A DNA stretch of 64,000 nucleotides from Heterodera schachtii (lineage: Eukaryota > Nematoda > Chromadorea > Rhabditida > Heteroderidae). The DNA is taken from positions 697,719 to 761,718 of the forward strand of contig SIJG01000050.1 of NCBI GenBank assembly GCA_023374025.1, given 5' to 3'. Every line of letters starts with the position of its first letter. Positions within the stretch are counted from its first letter, which is position 1. The translations under genes and the position numbers were made by a program. The notes under the pieces are model-generated. The model was not told where the DNA came from, made no database searches, and saw only the letters and a program-made list of their open reading frames with translations. Positions 34,658-46,800 of the stretch are shown here, piece by piece.

Positions 34658-37600
34658 ATGGCTCAACTTGTCCACCTTTTCTTGTTGTTCGCCTCGGTGT
34701 TGGCACAGGAGCAACTTGTGTTTCCAAAAGTTCCCTATGAGCAAAAAGTGAAGAATATGTGCCCAATCCAGCAAGCTTGCAAGGGTGAAACTTTAATGAA
34801 TTGTACTGAGGCTATTTGCTTCCGGGACCTTCGCAATGATTCTTCACTCTCGGCCACTGCTTGTTGCACTTCTGGATTCAAAATGAAATGCTGTGCCAAA
34901 GTAATTTTTGTAGTTTAAAAATTCGTAAAAGAATTTTAATATGTTTTTTTAATTGCTTTACCATTTAGCTGAGCTCTGCCATTAAATGGAAACCGAAGAA
35001 ATTGGTAAGTGCAGTGTTAAAGTTAACTCTCATTTCTTTGTTTTGAATTTTTAATAAATTTCATTAGAAAATTTGTTTTTCTTAAATTTTTTGTTTTTGT
35101 ATTTTTTGGAAGAGAGGGGAAATGACAGTTTTAAGAAATGGGTACCCACCCTATTTTGGCAATTTTGAGAAATGCATCCGCACTTGCACTGATCATCTTT
35201 TTAGAAATATGGCATAACAAAAAAAAAAAATGAGCAAACGGATAAATTAATTTTTATTATTATTTTTAATCAGCATTTTTTTAGGCCTGGCCCTGGCTTA
35301 CAATTAGGCTAGTCCCAATCTTCATTTATAAAATTAAAAAAAAAATTGTACGTTTGCCTGTGTAATTGTTTCATTGAATGTTTAAAGGTGTTACAGAAAA
35401 TTGAAATTTCATCCCAATATTTCAGGCTACTCTTCTCAAAAAAATGGACAAAAAAAAAGAATGCCAAAACGAGGAAAATTACTGTTTCTGTGACGTCACT
35501 AAGCATAACCAGGGAATGGGGATCGCAGGAGTTTGTTGCGGAGATGCCGACTGCAATTGTTGCCCTAAGGTAAAACGAAAAAAAAAAACATTTACTTTCC
35601 AATATTAATTAAATTTCTTTAAAATAAATATTTTAAACACACTGTTTATTCCATGGCTTTAGGATGAATTCATGGAAAAGCTGCCGGTGGTATGAAATTA
35701 ATTTTATGTATAATAAAGTTGATAAATTATTACTAAAGTTGAATGTAATGGCCAAGTACGACATGCATTGTGAAGGTCATTTTGTGTAGTAATGAAACCA
35801 CTTTATTTTTTTTTTTTTCTGGCTGCTATCGCTGTTTCTGGTCGGAGGGGGCTAAAGACAACAACAACAGGACTATGGAGTGTTGCGACCGAAAACAGGA
35901 CTATGTCTGTTCAGGTTCAGATACTGAACAAGTATGCTTAGTTGTTGTTTTGTTTTTTTTACATATATAAAAAACAAATTAAGGAACTGGTAAGCTTAAA
36001 GACACCGTCAATAATTTGAATTGTGGTTGTGCTTCGCATGGGTTGTTTATTGGCCAAAATAAATTTTTTATTCCCAATATAGCGAGTGAAACGCGAGAAA
36101 AACAAACGGGTTGGCATGTGCATGAGCAACGAAGTTAGTGTTGAGCATATTTGGAATCATTGGGATGAAGCCAAAACCGTCCGAACCACAACAAGCTGTG
36201 AACATGCGGAAAGAATGTGGTTTTGGGTAAGAATGTTTCTTGAAAGGAACATTTTTAAGTTGTGTATCAGGGATGTGCCGAGCCAGACAAAATCTGATTC
36301 CAATTAAATCGCCGATTCCGATTATGGCAAAAATCCGATACGGTTTTAAAACCGATTACGATTATGGCCCAAAATCCGATTAATTGCGATTCCGATTACG
36401 ATTCCGATTTTTTTAATAATTTTTTCCCAAAATTTTATTCATAATCAAAATCATAAATTTTAAGATTGTGATGCAAAAATAAAAGTTTGTCCACATTCTC
36501 AGGCAATAAACGTTTTCTCAGATCTGTCACAATCAACCCAGCGGTGGAGATAATCCTTTTTGTATGAGCAACCCTTTTCCTTACAAAAAGCTACTCTTCC
36601 GGATAGTGTAAAATATTCCCAGATATTTGACATTTTTGCTAAATAACAAAAAACTTGATCATATCGGAGAGAATTAATCCGGCACTGCTTTGTGAGAAAA
36701 ATTTAATTTCAGTCATTATGTTAAAATAAGATTAAAACATTCGTTTCAGAAAACAGTTTTTTCAAAATTCATTGGTATTCTCGCTAAAAAAATTCCTTCA
36801 AAAGGTCAATTCTTAGGGGTGTAATATCAAGGCAAAATCCGATTACGATTATCCGATTCCGATTATGGCCCAAAATCCGATTAATTGCGATTCCGATTAC
36901 GATTCCGATTCGGCACATCCCTGTTGTGTATGTATGTTTGTTTCTCTCTCTCTCTTTCTCTAAAACATAGAAATTGCATAAAAATCAAAAGATTTGAAAG
37001 TGTCTTCGTTTGGGGCGCACCCCAAAATTTCTTCGCCGCCGAAATTAAAAGAAAATTTTCAAACAGAAATTACAAGAAAAAAAAAGTAAAAAAAATTTTT
37101 TTATAAGGAAATTTCAAGAAAAATTTATAAAATTTTAAATTTTTAAATATTTTTTTCTTGAAAAATTTCGAAGATTGAGAATTTGTATTTCGGCTATTTG
37201 GCCCGGCCTAATTTCGGCCGGAGAAATTTCAGCTGCGCACTTGTCCTGTTCTGCTTTGTTTGTTGGGAGCATAACATTTTTATTTGACTACAGTCATGGT
37301 CATTTTTTTTATTCACTGAAGCAGTTAGAAATGAAAATCGGGAAAATTTTCGAAAAAAATTCCTAGGGGGTTGGAAAATTTTTTCTGAAGATTTTAAGTG
37401 GATCCATTAGAAAGAGCACAAAATTCTCTACCGATTTGCTTTTTGAATGATGCGTCAACGACTTAAACCCGCTGAGGCATGGGCACTTCAATTTTGATAC
37501 TGATCAATTCTACTGTAAAATGTACTATTTCTTTAAGAAATACAGTACTTTTTGCTGATGTCGAAATTGAAATGCCCATGCCTCAGCGGGTATTAGTCGT

Positions 37601-38652
37601 ATAGAATGGTGGTTTCTTGCATTTTGCTTCGGAGCTTTACTCAATTTGTGCATTTCCAACCGCTTCAGTGAAAATTTAATTTCAAAAAATAAATTATGCT
37701 AAACATATGACCATGACTGTATGTGAGGGCGTATAAAAAAACAAATTTTTATTAGACTTTGGAGGAAAAACCTGACTCTAACGACAGAGAATCCCAACTT
37801 TTTTTTTTTTGGCTCATAATTTATTTTTGGGATTGAACTAAAATAGCAACAAATGAAAATTAAAATGAATAATTTATTAAGGTTGCGACTGCGATGGTTG
37901 ACCAGCATGACCAGCATGTTTGAATACAAAAAATTATTAAAATAATTATAAAGGACCCGGTCTACATTTGTATACACCCAACGATTTTTGCTCCATTTAT
38001 CCTACCAAAAAAATTTAGAAAAATTTATGAAAATTTCCATTTATTTAATTGATCTTGAGCTTTTATGCAGTTTACTCTAGCCAATTTTTTTTCATTCTAA
38101 TAGATTTTTCGAGTCGCTGAAGTGATCAAGAATCCTTCGACCCATTTCTAAATTTTGGGTCCGAAATTTGTATCGTTTTTGGGCAATAACTTTGAAATAT
38201 GAAGAACAATGAATTTTCAGCTGTCAGGGATTGGAAATGGATCAAAATGGATGCCAGATTGTAATTAGCGAGCCCGAAAATTAATTAATTACAATTATTT
38301 AAGCGTTTTTGTTTTAAAAAGTTAAAAAAATGAGGGCATAAACTGCATAAGAGCCTTGAATTTGGACAAAATGGGTTTTACTATTGAATAGCTAGCATGT
38401 AAAATTTTCGATTTTTTTTGGAGGAATAATTGAATTAAGCAAGAAAATATGCAATAAAAAAAAGAGAACAGGTAGTTCAAATGCACCATTTTATTATTTT
38501 TAATTTTAGGAACGCCGAACCAACAACTCCGGAAGTGGTTTTCCATCATCTTCTGGTATTCCAATGCATTAGTTAATTTTGTTGATAATTAATTTTCTTT
38601 AGCATTCCTGATGATTCTCATGGAAGCTCTGATCCTGGCCCCGATTTATTGA
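34658..38652 (+). CDS. CRM-3: reduced modular cysteine-rich secreted protein
   Basis: Exons: 34658-34900, 34969-35004, 35426-35569, 35663-35689, 35776-35931, 36083-36226, 38510-38555, 38603-38652 (TGA), about 270 aa. The first exon has a clear signal peptide (hydrophobic core L-V-H-L-F-L-L-F-A-S-V-L-A) and an A-type module ending K-C-C-A-K. Then come the linker matching S-I-V-x-W of CRM-1, module B (48 codons), the short L-P linker, a damaged module C, and exon D. In module C the segment that holds several cysteines in CRM-1/2 is replaced by T-L-F-F-F-F, coded by a 13-T tract. A2, the Thr linker and A-P-R-P-T are absent. The tail is Ser/Gly-rich and then hydrophobic to the end, split by a phase-1 intron. 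The 2.3-kb penultimate intron holds two transposons, so a missed small exon is possible. Confidence 0.7.
36268..36923. mobile_element. hAT-like MITE in CRM-3 intron, TSD ttgtgtat
   Basis: Ends cagggatgtgccgagcc and ggcacatccctg, perfect ttgtgtat on both sides (36260-36267 and 36924-36931). The interior is 'ccgattacgattccgatt' repeats. Confidence 0.85.
37291..37719. mobile_element. Tc1/mariner-type MITE in CRM-3 intron
   Basis: Ends cagtcatggtcat and atgaccatgactg, flanked by TA on both sides (37289-37290 and 37720-37721), the Tc1/mariner signature. A nested hairpin (gctgaggcatgggcacttca and its complement) lies inside at about 37467-37590. Confidence 0.7.
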
Positions 38653-39267
38653 ACTGATCGAACAATTGAAGAATGGAGATGGTGAGAGACATTTGTTCAA
38701 GGAATTAAATTTTTTTGATAAAACCTATTTCTAATTTTTATTATACCGTTAATCAGAAGCGTATCAAGTGGGGGAAGGGGCGATAGCAAGGATCCAATTT
38801 ATTTTAATTTTAAAATTCCTCAAATTATGCAACACTATTTTTTTTGGCTCTAAATACATATAAAAAATTGCAAAATTGGGTTAAAATTTATTGAAGAGAA
38901 AAAAAAGCTTTGTTGATCCGTAAAGTTTTTTTTTCTTGATACGGTCCTGATGCTTCTAAACTGTATGCTAATAATATTTTCATTTAACATTACTTTTTAA
39001 CGTGATGTTTCATATTTGGTATAATGTTAATCAATAAATTTATTTCATGATTTGTATAGATTTTCTGTTTCAGTTCTTTTTTATTTCCTTGGGAGAAGAA
39101 AAAAAGGCATGGCTCATTGTAGGCTTCCGTTTAATATTTGTATCATGGATGTCATTCTGAGGCCCCAAAAATTTTTCAGAAACAATTATGATGGAAATGA
39201 AATTTTTGAAAAAAATTATAGAAAATTTCTAAATATTTTAATATTTTTAGAATGGTTTTGGGAAAGG
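38653..39267. other. CRM-3 3' flank
   Basis: AT-rich with no coding signal recognised. AATAAA at 39034-39039 is far from the stop. Confidence 0.35.
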
Positions 39268-39275
39268 GACTAATT

Positions 39276-39970
39276 CAGAGCTTCGATATCTGAGGATTTT
39301 TCCTCATTTTGTGGTCTTTTAGAGGGCCAAAGAGGATTTTTTTGAAACTGAGAAATTTGAGGATTTTTGTGGTCTTTTGATAAAAATGACAAAAACGCAT
39401 GATGTTTTTTTGAAAATTTAGGTTTATTTGGCAAAATGTTCGAACTTTTTCTTCAGATCAAAACATTTTTCGAAAAATACTCATTTTGCAATAAATTTTA
39501 ATTAATTTTCTGTTAACAAATCGTACACAAAATCCCAAATTTTTTCCGGCAGCGCCTATCGGCACTGCCGGACCCTCTCCTCCCAATGTTCCTTAAAAGT
39601 TTTTTGAAAAACCGCGCAAACAAAAAAAGCAATTTAAAAGCAAAAATTAAAAAAAAATAAGAAATTGTCAATTTATTAAAAGAATAAAAATCGAATTTCT
39701 TTTTTTGAGGTTTTAAATGAGATTTGTTATAGATTTTTACCAAAAATTACCAATTTTGTGATTTTGTGCCAATTTTTTAAGAAAAAATAGGTCCGGCGGC
39801 GCTGATAGGCGCCGTGATTGGTTCAAACGAAAAATATGACTCTTAATTGATTTTGTTTGCTTTTTTTAATGCTTTTTAAAAAATGAGGATTTTTTTGAGG
39901 TATTTTAGTGGCAAATGGGGATTTTTACGGCTGAAATGAGGATTTTCAAAATTTTGAGATCAAAGCTCTG
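39276..39970. mobile_element. hAT-like MITE, TSD gactaatt
   Basis: Ends cagagcttcgatatc and gagatcaaagctctg, perfect gactaatt at 39268-39275 and 39971-39978. The interior has 'tgaggatttttt' repeats and the ggcgcctatcggca motif. Confidence 0.8.
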
Positions 39971-40134
39971 GACTAATTACTTTGACACCATTTTTTCGTC
40001 GTCCGCTTTTGAGGAAATTTTGAAAATTGAGAAACTTATTAACAGATTTTCCTATTACAACTATTTTGGGCCTATTTAAAAATGGAAAAAATTAAACGAT
40101 GTATTTCCCTCATTGCATTAGATGGGAAAGGAAT

Positions 40135-40544
40135 CAAAGGCGTAGCCAGACCCTTGGCTTCGGGGGGGGGGGGGGGGGGCTGAAGTCAAAAATTCGATTC
40201 TTAGGGGTGTATTTTTCGTTTTTCAGTCGATATTTAGGGGTGTATTTTTCGTTTTTTGAAATCCCGAATTATGGGGTGTATTTTACAAAAATTTTCGCCG
40301 TTTTTCGCCAAAAATTACTATTTTTTGCCATTTTGGTCACCATTTTTCAAAAATATAGTAAAATGGGGGTCCGGCGGTGCCAATAGGCGCCGCCGGGAAA
40401 TTTTTTTTGAGTATTTTAATGTAATTTTGTTAAGAAAATTGCTTAAAATTTCAAAAAATCTACTGAAAATTTTTACTTTTTTGGGTTTCGGGGGGGGGGG
40501 GGGGAGCTTTAGCCCCCTCAGCCCCCCCCCTGCCTACGCCCTTG
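40135..40544. mobile_element. hAT-like MITE of the CAAGGGCG family, TSD aaaggaat
   Basis: Starts caaaggcgtagccagaccc and ends cctacgcccttg, perfect aaaggaat at 40127-40134 and 40545-40552. It has long G and C runs near both ends. A sister copy sits in the duplicated membrane gene at 50663-51054. Confidence 0.85.
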
Positions 40545-40655
40545 AAAGGAATGCGTTTTAATTTATAAGAATTTTCAGGCAAAATCCGTAAGGGTCACTT
40601 CGGCCGGGCGCAGCATGGCATCATCGAAAATATCGGCATCTGCTGGTGGTTAAAT

Positions 40656-41248
40656 CAGGGTGCGGATCTGTTCTGATTTATCAGAAATGTTCTGATTTCA
40701 GGATAGCGACCAAATTTTGTTCTGATTTTGTAAAATTCTTCAAAAATTGGTAATTTTATGGCGTAATGTCACTCAGATTCCAAAAAAATTTTCCACGGCG
40801 GTGCCTGTCGGCACCGCCGGACCCTAAAAATCCTTTGTTTTCTTAAAAATTGGCTTGAACAATCACAAAATTTGGACAGTTTTTGGACAAAATCTGTTAA
40901 CAAAATACTCAAATTTTCAAAAAAATTTTCCGGCGGCGCCTATTGGCACCGCCGGACCCTCCCCCTCGCCCATTTCCCAAAAGTTTTTTGGAAAATGTGC
41001 CGCAAGAAAATGTTAATTTTTTGATCCCGAATGTGCTAAAATTTATGGATTGCCAATTTTCTCCAACAAAATTGTTGAAATCGATAATGGGAGACGAAAA
41101 ATATAATATTTGATACATTTTTGATCGAAAAATTGTAAAAAATAACTGATTTGAAGCAATTTTGCAAAATGTTCTGATTTTTTACCCCAAAATCTGATTT
41201 TTTTGGGCTTGATGTTCTGATTTTGAAAAATTTTCGATCCGCACCCTG
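40656..41248. mobile_element. hAT-like MITE, TSD ggttaaat
   Basis: Ends cagggtgcggatc and gatccgcaccctg, perfect ggttaaat at 40648-40655 and 41249-41256. The interior is 'ttctgatttt' repeats. Confidence 0.85.
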
Positions 41249-41256
41249 GGTTAAAT

Positions 41257-42495
41257 TGCAAATAAATTGCAGATTTGTATTGCCTAGAAAACCTTATCAC
41301 TAAGATTGTTTTTATGACATTTTGTACCCATTTCACACTAGTCTATGAATTTTTTGTCCAAAATTTCATAATAAAAAAAAATTTATTTACATTTCATATA
41401 TAATTTCGTGGTTTTTTTTGTTGTATATATTTCACACATATTTCGGTTTTTTTACATAAATATTTTTCAAATTTTCTTACATAAAGATCCCATCACTAAT
41501 TATTAATAACATATACTCACATACATATAACAGCAAATTGTATCCATTCTTATATTTGTATGATGTGTAATAAAATGATAAAGAAATTCATGACTCGACA
41601 AATATTAAATTATGTAAATAATTCAAAAAGCTAATTCATATTTGAATAATTTATTTTTTAAACTATAATGGTAGCCTAATTGAATTGCAACAAAAAATAT
41701 TGTCGAACTTTTCTAATTTCCTATTTTTAATTTTAATAATATTTACCAAAAAATGTAAAAAATTATAAAAAAAAATATTGAAGATATAATTCAAATACAT
41801 ACTTTCAAAAATGTGCTGTTGCAATTGGTATGGCGATATTCACAATCTGCCGATTTCCTGATTTTTTGAGAAATGTTGTGGATTTTTGTTTTTTTGGATA
41901 AAAATGGCAAATGAGGAGAATGATTTTTTAAGAATATTTAATGTACAAAGAAAGGTATTTGTGAATTTTTCAAAATTCTTCAGATTTTTTATGGATTTTA
42001 GCAAAACTAATTAAAATTTGTCTTTTTGGCCAAAATTTAATAAATTACAAATTTTTCTCAAGGTGGCTTCCATGGGCTCCAATGTTAATAATTTCTTGAA
42101 ACTGAACTCTAGAGGTACCATCTCAGAAATACGAATTTAATAATAAAAAAAAGTTTCAAGACTTTGTTTTTAATGAATAAAGAACGAAATGTATTTTTTA
42201 ATTTTTAATTAAAAAAATATATCCTAGGAAATTAAATATGACAAGTTTTAATTAATCATAAACTATTGACCTAATTTAAAAAAAGCATTTTGATATTTTC
42301 GACCGTGCTGGCGCATTTCTTAAAAACTGCCACAAATTCTTCTCAAAACTGACACCACCTAGTAACTTCAAAAATTCTTGAAAAAATAGAAAAATATTTA
42401 AAGAAATTTGGATAAAACATCAAAGAAGTAAAAACAATTTTTTAATTAAGTGTAATAAAAATTTTTGACGCAAAATTTGTGAGAGAAAATTAATA
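41257..42495. repeat. intergenic with homology to the CRM-2 3' flank
   Basis: Positions about 41520-41870 align with about 22386-22900. The rest is AT-rich without a gene. Confidence 0.45.
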
Positions 42496-42503
42496 TAATT
42501 TTC

Positions 42504-42886
42504 CGGACCGGCTCAGTTCGGCCCCGGCACGGTTCGGCCCAGCAGGTTTTTGCACTATAACTTTTTTCTTTGCCAACCAAATCCAACAATGTTGGTATCA
42601 TTCGAGAGCTCTTCAGATGCTCTATTAGCCTCCAAAATTCCAAAAAAATTTGTTCAGTTTAAAAAAAGTTCAAACCAAAAAAGTTGGAAAATTTGGTTTT
42701 TTTGAACTCTTCTGACCATAACTTTTTTGAATCTTAACGAAATTTTTTCAAAATTTGCAGGCTAATAGTGAACACTTAGGGCTATCGAATGATATCAACA
42801 TTGTTGGATTTGGTTGGCAAAGAAAAAAGTTATAGTCAAAAACATGCTGGGGCCGAACCGTGCCGGGGCCGAACTGAGGTAGACCG
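42504..42886. mobile_element. foldback MITE, TSD taattttc
   Basis: Ends cggaccggctcagttcggcc and its near-complement, perfect taattttc at 42496-42503 and 42887-42894. Inside are two near-complementary arms with the 'ccaaatccaacaatgttggt' core. Sister of 52396-52787. Confidence 0.8.
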
Positions 42887-43099
42887 TAATTTTCTGATAT
42901 AAATTTTATTTGCTTATTCTTGACACTGATTTCGGCAAATTTCATAGAAAAATCATATGAAAATTAATTTAAATGTACGCAAAATTTTTTAAACTGTTCT
43001 TTAAATTTTGTTTAATATTTTTCAATCTTAAATATTTCTCTTTGAAATAAGGGAGTACCTATGGTAATTTTAAGGAACGCGTTACCACATTTTTTGACA

Positions 43100-43508
43100 T
43101 GCTTATTTTATTAAATAATAATAATATCTTTATTATTATATTTATTAACCGCTAAAATAAATCGTCCGTCCGTTCATTTGCCAACACTTTTCCCAGCAAA
43201 TTGTGATCGGATGGGGGCAAAAAACTCAAAAATTGTCCGATTTGTCCATTCCCATCCACCGGAAATGGCATTCCATCGGCCGTTTTGGCGATGATTCGGC
43301 TTCCCATTTTCGCTTTTTCCCTTTTTTCATCGCTTTTGCTTAATTTGCCAACGCTTTTCCCAGCGATCGGACAAAAATTGTGTTTAGGGAGTGTAAATGT
43401 GCGATGATTTGGCCTTTTTCTGCTGCTTTTCCTATTTTCCGCCCCTTTTTTGCTTGTCCATAAATAGGCAATGAAAGCCCAGCAAAAGCCACTCATTCTT
43501 CATTCATT
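43100..43508 (+). promoter_or_regulatory. CRM-4 promoter (repeat copy P4)
   Basis: TGGCAT at 43266-43271 and ATAAATA at 43460-43466, with the shared downstream block. The leader 43505-43735 is shared with CRM-3. Confidence 0.75.
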
Positions 43509-43888
43509 TACTGACAAATTGCTGTGTTAATGTATTGCTAGGAATTTAGGATTTTTGATGAATTTCAGATAAAACAAAAAAATTCACCAGTTCATATTTC
43601 TTCGTTCCAATACGCCGCCGTTCAATCTACCGTAAACCAACCCAACTCCATCCATCTCCATCAATCACTCTTCGTTCGTTTTGCCAAAAAAGTGAGAATT
43701 GTTAAAATTAAATAAAAATATTTCTGATTGATTCAGCACTCATTTCGTCTACCGTACTCTAACCAAAAATTCTTAGGCGTGTATGACTTAGAGCACTGTT
43801 AAAATAAAAAATTCTATTCTATACATATTTTTTTAAAGATTTTCTTTGGAAAACATCAAATAAAATTCCAAAATAAAATTTCAGCAAA

Positions 43889-46800
43889 ATGTATACCATT
43901 TGCATGGCACATTTCGTCTTCCTTGCCGTCGTCATCGTCCACTTCTCTGAGCCAGCTTCTCGTCAGGTAAACAATTTTTTTTTAATCATATAATAAAATT
44001 ATATCCAAATTAAGAAATCGACTTTGAAACCTGTGTTTTATGAATACCAATTGGAACGCATTCCACTTGTATAATTTTTTTTCCCCAATTTTTTTAATAT
44101 TTTGTTTGGTACTAATGCACTTTACCCGACATAATTTTTTTTTTTGTCTAAATTCATGTAAATTAGCTACCGGGGGTTTTCAGCATCGCTGATTAAGAAT
44201 CTGGCGTTCATTCCAACTAAATTCCATACACCAGAACCCGAAATCGAACTTTGGGTCGAACATAGAAAATTTTCAAAGTCCTATTCAAAAAAAAGTTCAA
44301 CAAGATGCAATAGTGAAAAATCAATGAAAAAACAATGCTCGCATGGATACAATTCTGTGACTTGAGACCAAAAATTAAAAAAGACAGACTCAAAGTCTCC
44401 AAACTGTTTTCGCCAGAAGTTCCGTGATTTATTTGTTATACAGCGCACGAGAAATGTTGAAAACCCCCGGAAACTATTTTACATGAATTTAGACAAAAAA
44501 AATAAATTATGTTTGGTAAAGTGCATTAATAGCTTTTGTTTTTTGTTGCCTATTTTATTACATTTTACGATTTGAACACCACACAGGACAGAATGATCAG
44601 CGAAATGCTTGACATGGAAAAGGGATGCACCGAGGAAACGTATTGCTTCTGCGATTTTTTTCATGATGGGAAAGGGAAACTATTAATGGCAAGGGGAATG
44701 TGTTGTGGCTACGATAGGCTCTGCCGATGTTGCGATACGGTGGGTTGGTTGCTCATCATCATACAGCGCTAGGTCGAAGGACAAAAAGTGCAAAATTTTT
44801 GCTAAATTTTTTGACTAAATCCACACACATAACTTTTCTCAGACGCAATCAAATTGCGCACAATCTTGGTATCATACGATAGCACTAAGAATTCTCTATT
44901 AGCCTGCCAAATTTCAAAAAATTTTATTAAGTTTCAAAAAATTTATGGCCAAAAAGGTTTGGAAAACCAACTTTTTGAAATTTTCTGGCCACAAATTTTG
45001 AAACTTAAAGAAATTTTTTGAAATTTTGCAGACTAATAGAGGATTCTTAGGACTATCGAATGAAACTAAGAATGTTTAATTTGGATGCTTTTTAAAAAAG
45101 TTGTGGTTCACTAAACTTGCAAAAAATTTTATGGTCGTGTCTTTTTTTTATGGTCGTGTGAACTGCAATAGAGCCCCAATTTGCACAATCTTGGTATCAT
45201 AGGACGATAGCCCATGAATCACTTTATTAGCTTTTTCAAAATTTTTTTTTATTAAGTTTTACAAAAGTTATGACAATTTTTCCAGCTTTTTTTGGCTATA
45301 ACTTTTGAAAAACATGATAAATTTTTTTGAAATTTAACATGCTAATAAAGCAATTCAAGGGTTACCGTATGATACCAAGATTGTGCAATTTGGTTGTGTC
45401 TGAAAAAAAGTTATGAGTTGCTTTAGTCAAAATTTAAGCAAATTTTACACTTTTTTAAAAAAGGTGCATTTTTTCAGAACCCACTGTTTGCTGGAATGCC
45501 AAATGTATTGTGTGTGTCCTCCAATTTAGCCTAATTAATGTTTTACCGATTCTTTCTGGCAGATAACACTTAAAGGACACATTTATACCGAAGAATGCAA
45601 GATTGAGGACAAAGAAGCCAACTATGGTAAAAATTGGTGTCTATGTCGATTCCTAAAAAAAAAATGCAAAAATGAGCAACAAAAAGTGCAAAATCAGACA
45701 TCTGTTTTTTTTTTGTATGAATTTTTAAAATTGATTATTAGAGCTCGTATTTTGAGGCATATGCCTCGGTATGTTAAGCATAAATAACACACATTTAAAA
45801 AAAAATTTATTAATAAACCTACATTTAATTTGCTAATAAAACTTTTCAAAATGACAATTTAAATATGGACTTTAATTAACAATTATTTTAATTAGCAATA
45901 ATTTTTTTTCTAAAAATGAGGTAAATTTTGCTTAATTTAACAGTTTAGTTGTTTAGCAACCGAAAGATACACCTGTGCTCGTTCTGTGGAACCCGTTCCG
46001 GAGACTGCCTGTTGTGAGAAGAACTACATTCCTAAACTTAGTACTCGTCATTTCAGTGGAGAAGCGGTATGCCGCAATTTTTTTTAAAAAATTTAAGATA
46101 ACGGCTAGATTTGGCATAATGCATTTTGAAAGATATTTATTAGGGATTCTGTAGAACATAAAAGGTGACTCGCCCGGTGGGACTCGAACCCACCACCCAG
46201 CAATCCGCGCCGTGCTCTAACCAACTGGGCTACGGGCGCTCCTTTTAGCGGTTCTCCCATGTCCTTTATCCCACTTTCTCCCACACTCCGTTCCTTCTGG
46301 CATCACAATTCAATTCACATGCACGAAGTTTAAAAATACACTTTTTATTAGCCCCAAAAAAAGGAAGCCGCCCCTAATATAAAATTGTAATCCTGTGCGA
46401 TGTTTTTGATGTTTTCATACAGCAAACGCTACATATTTTGGTACTTTTCGATAAAACTGGCGCATAATTTTTCTTGGTATCAACCTGGTTTCAACATTTT
46501 TGGTACTTCTCGATAAAACTGGCAAAAGTTTCAACATTTTTGGTACTTCTCGATAAAACTGGCAAAAGTTTCAACATTTTTGGTACTTTTCGATAAAACT
46601 GGCACATAATTTTTTTTGGTATCAACCTAGTAGTTTCAACATTTTTGGTACTTTTCGATAAAACTGGCACATAATTTTCTTGGTATCAACCTAGTTTCAA
46701 CATTTATCATCATCATCATGCATTAACACAACTATTTTTTTTTTGTTTAAAGCGAATGTTCCGTGAGTCGAGACAGCGTAGCTGCGATCAGCCGAACGAA

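Noticed and set aside
46170..46239. A functional tRNA gene
   Set aside because: A and B boxes are present but the anticodon arm does not pair and the acceptor has a mismatch; kept only as tRNA-like.
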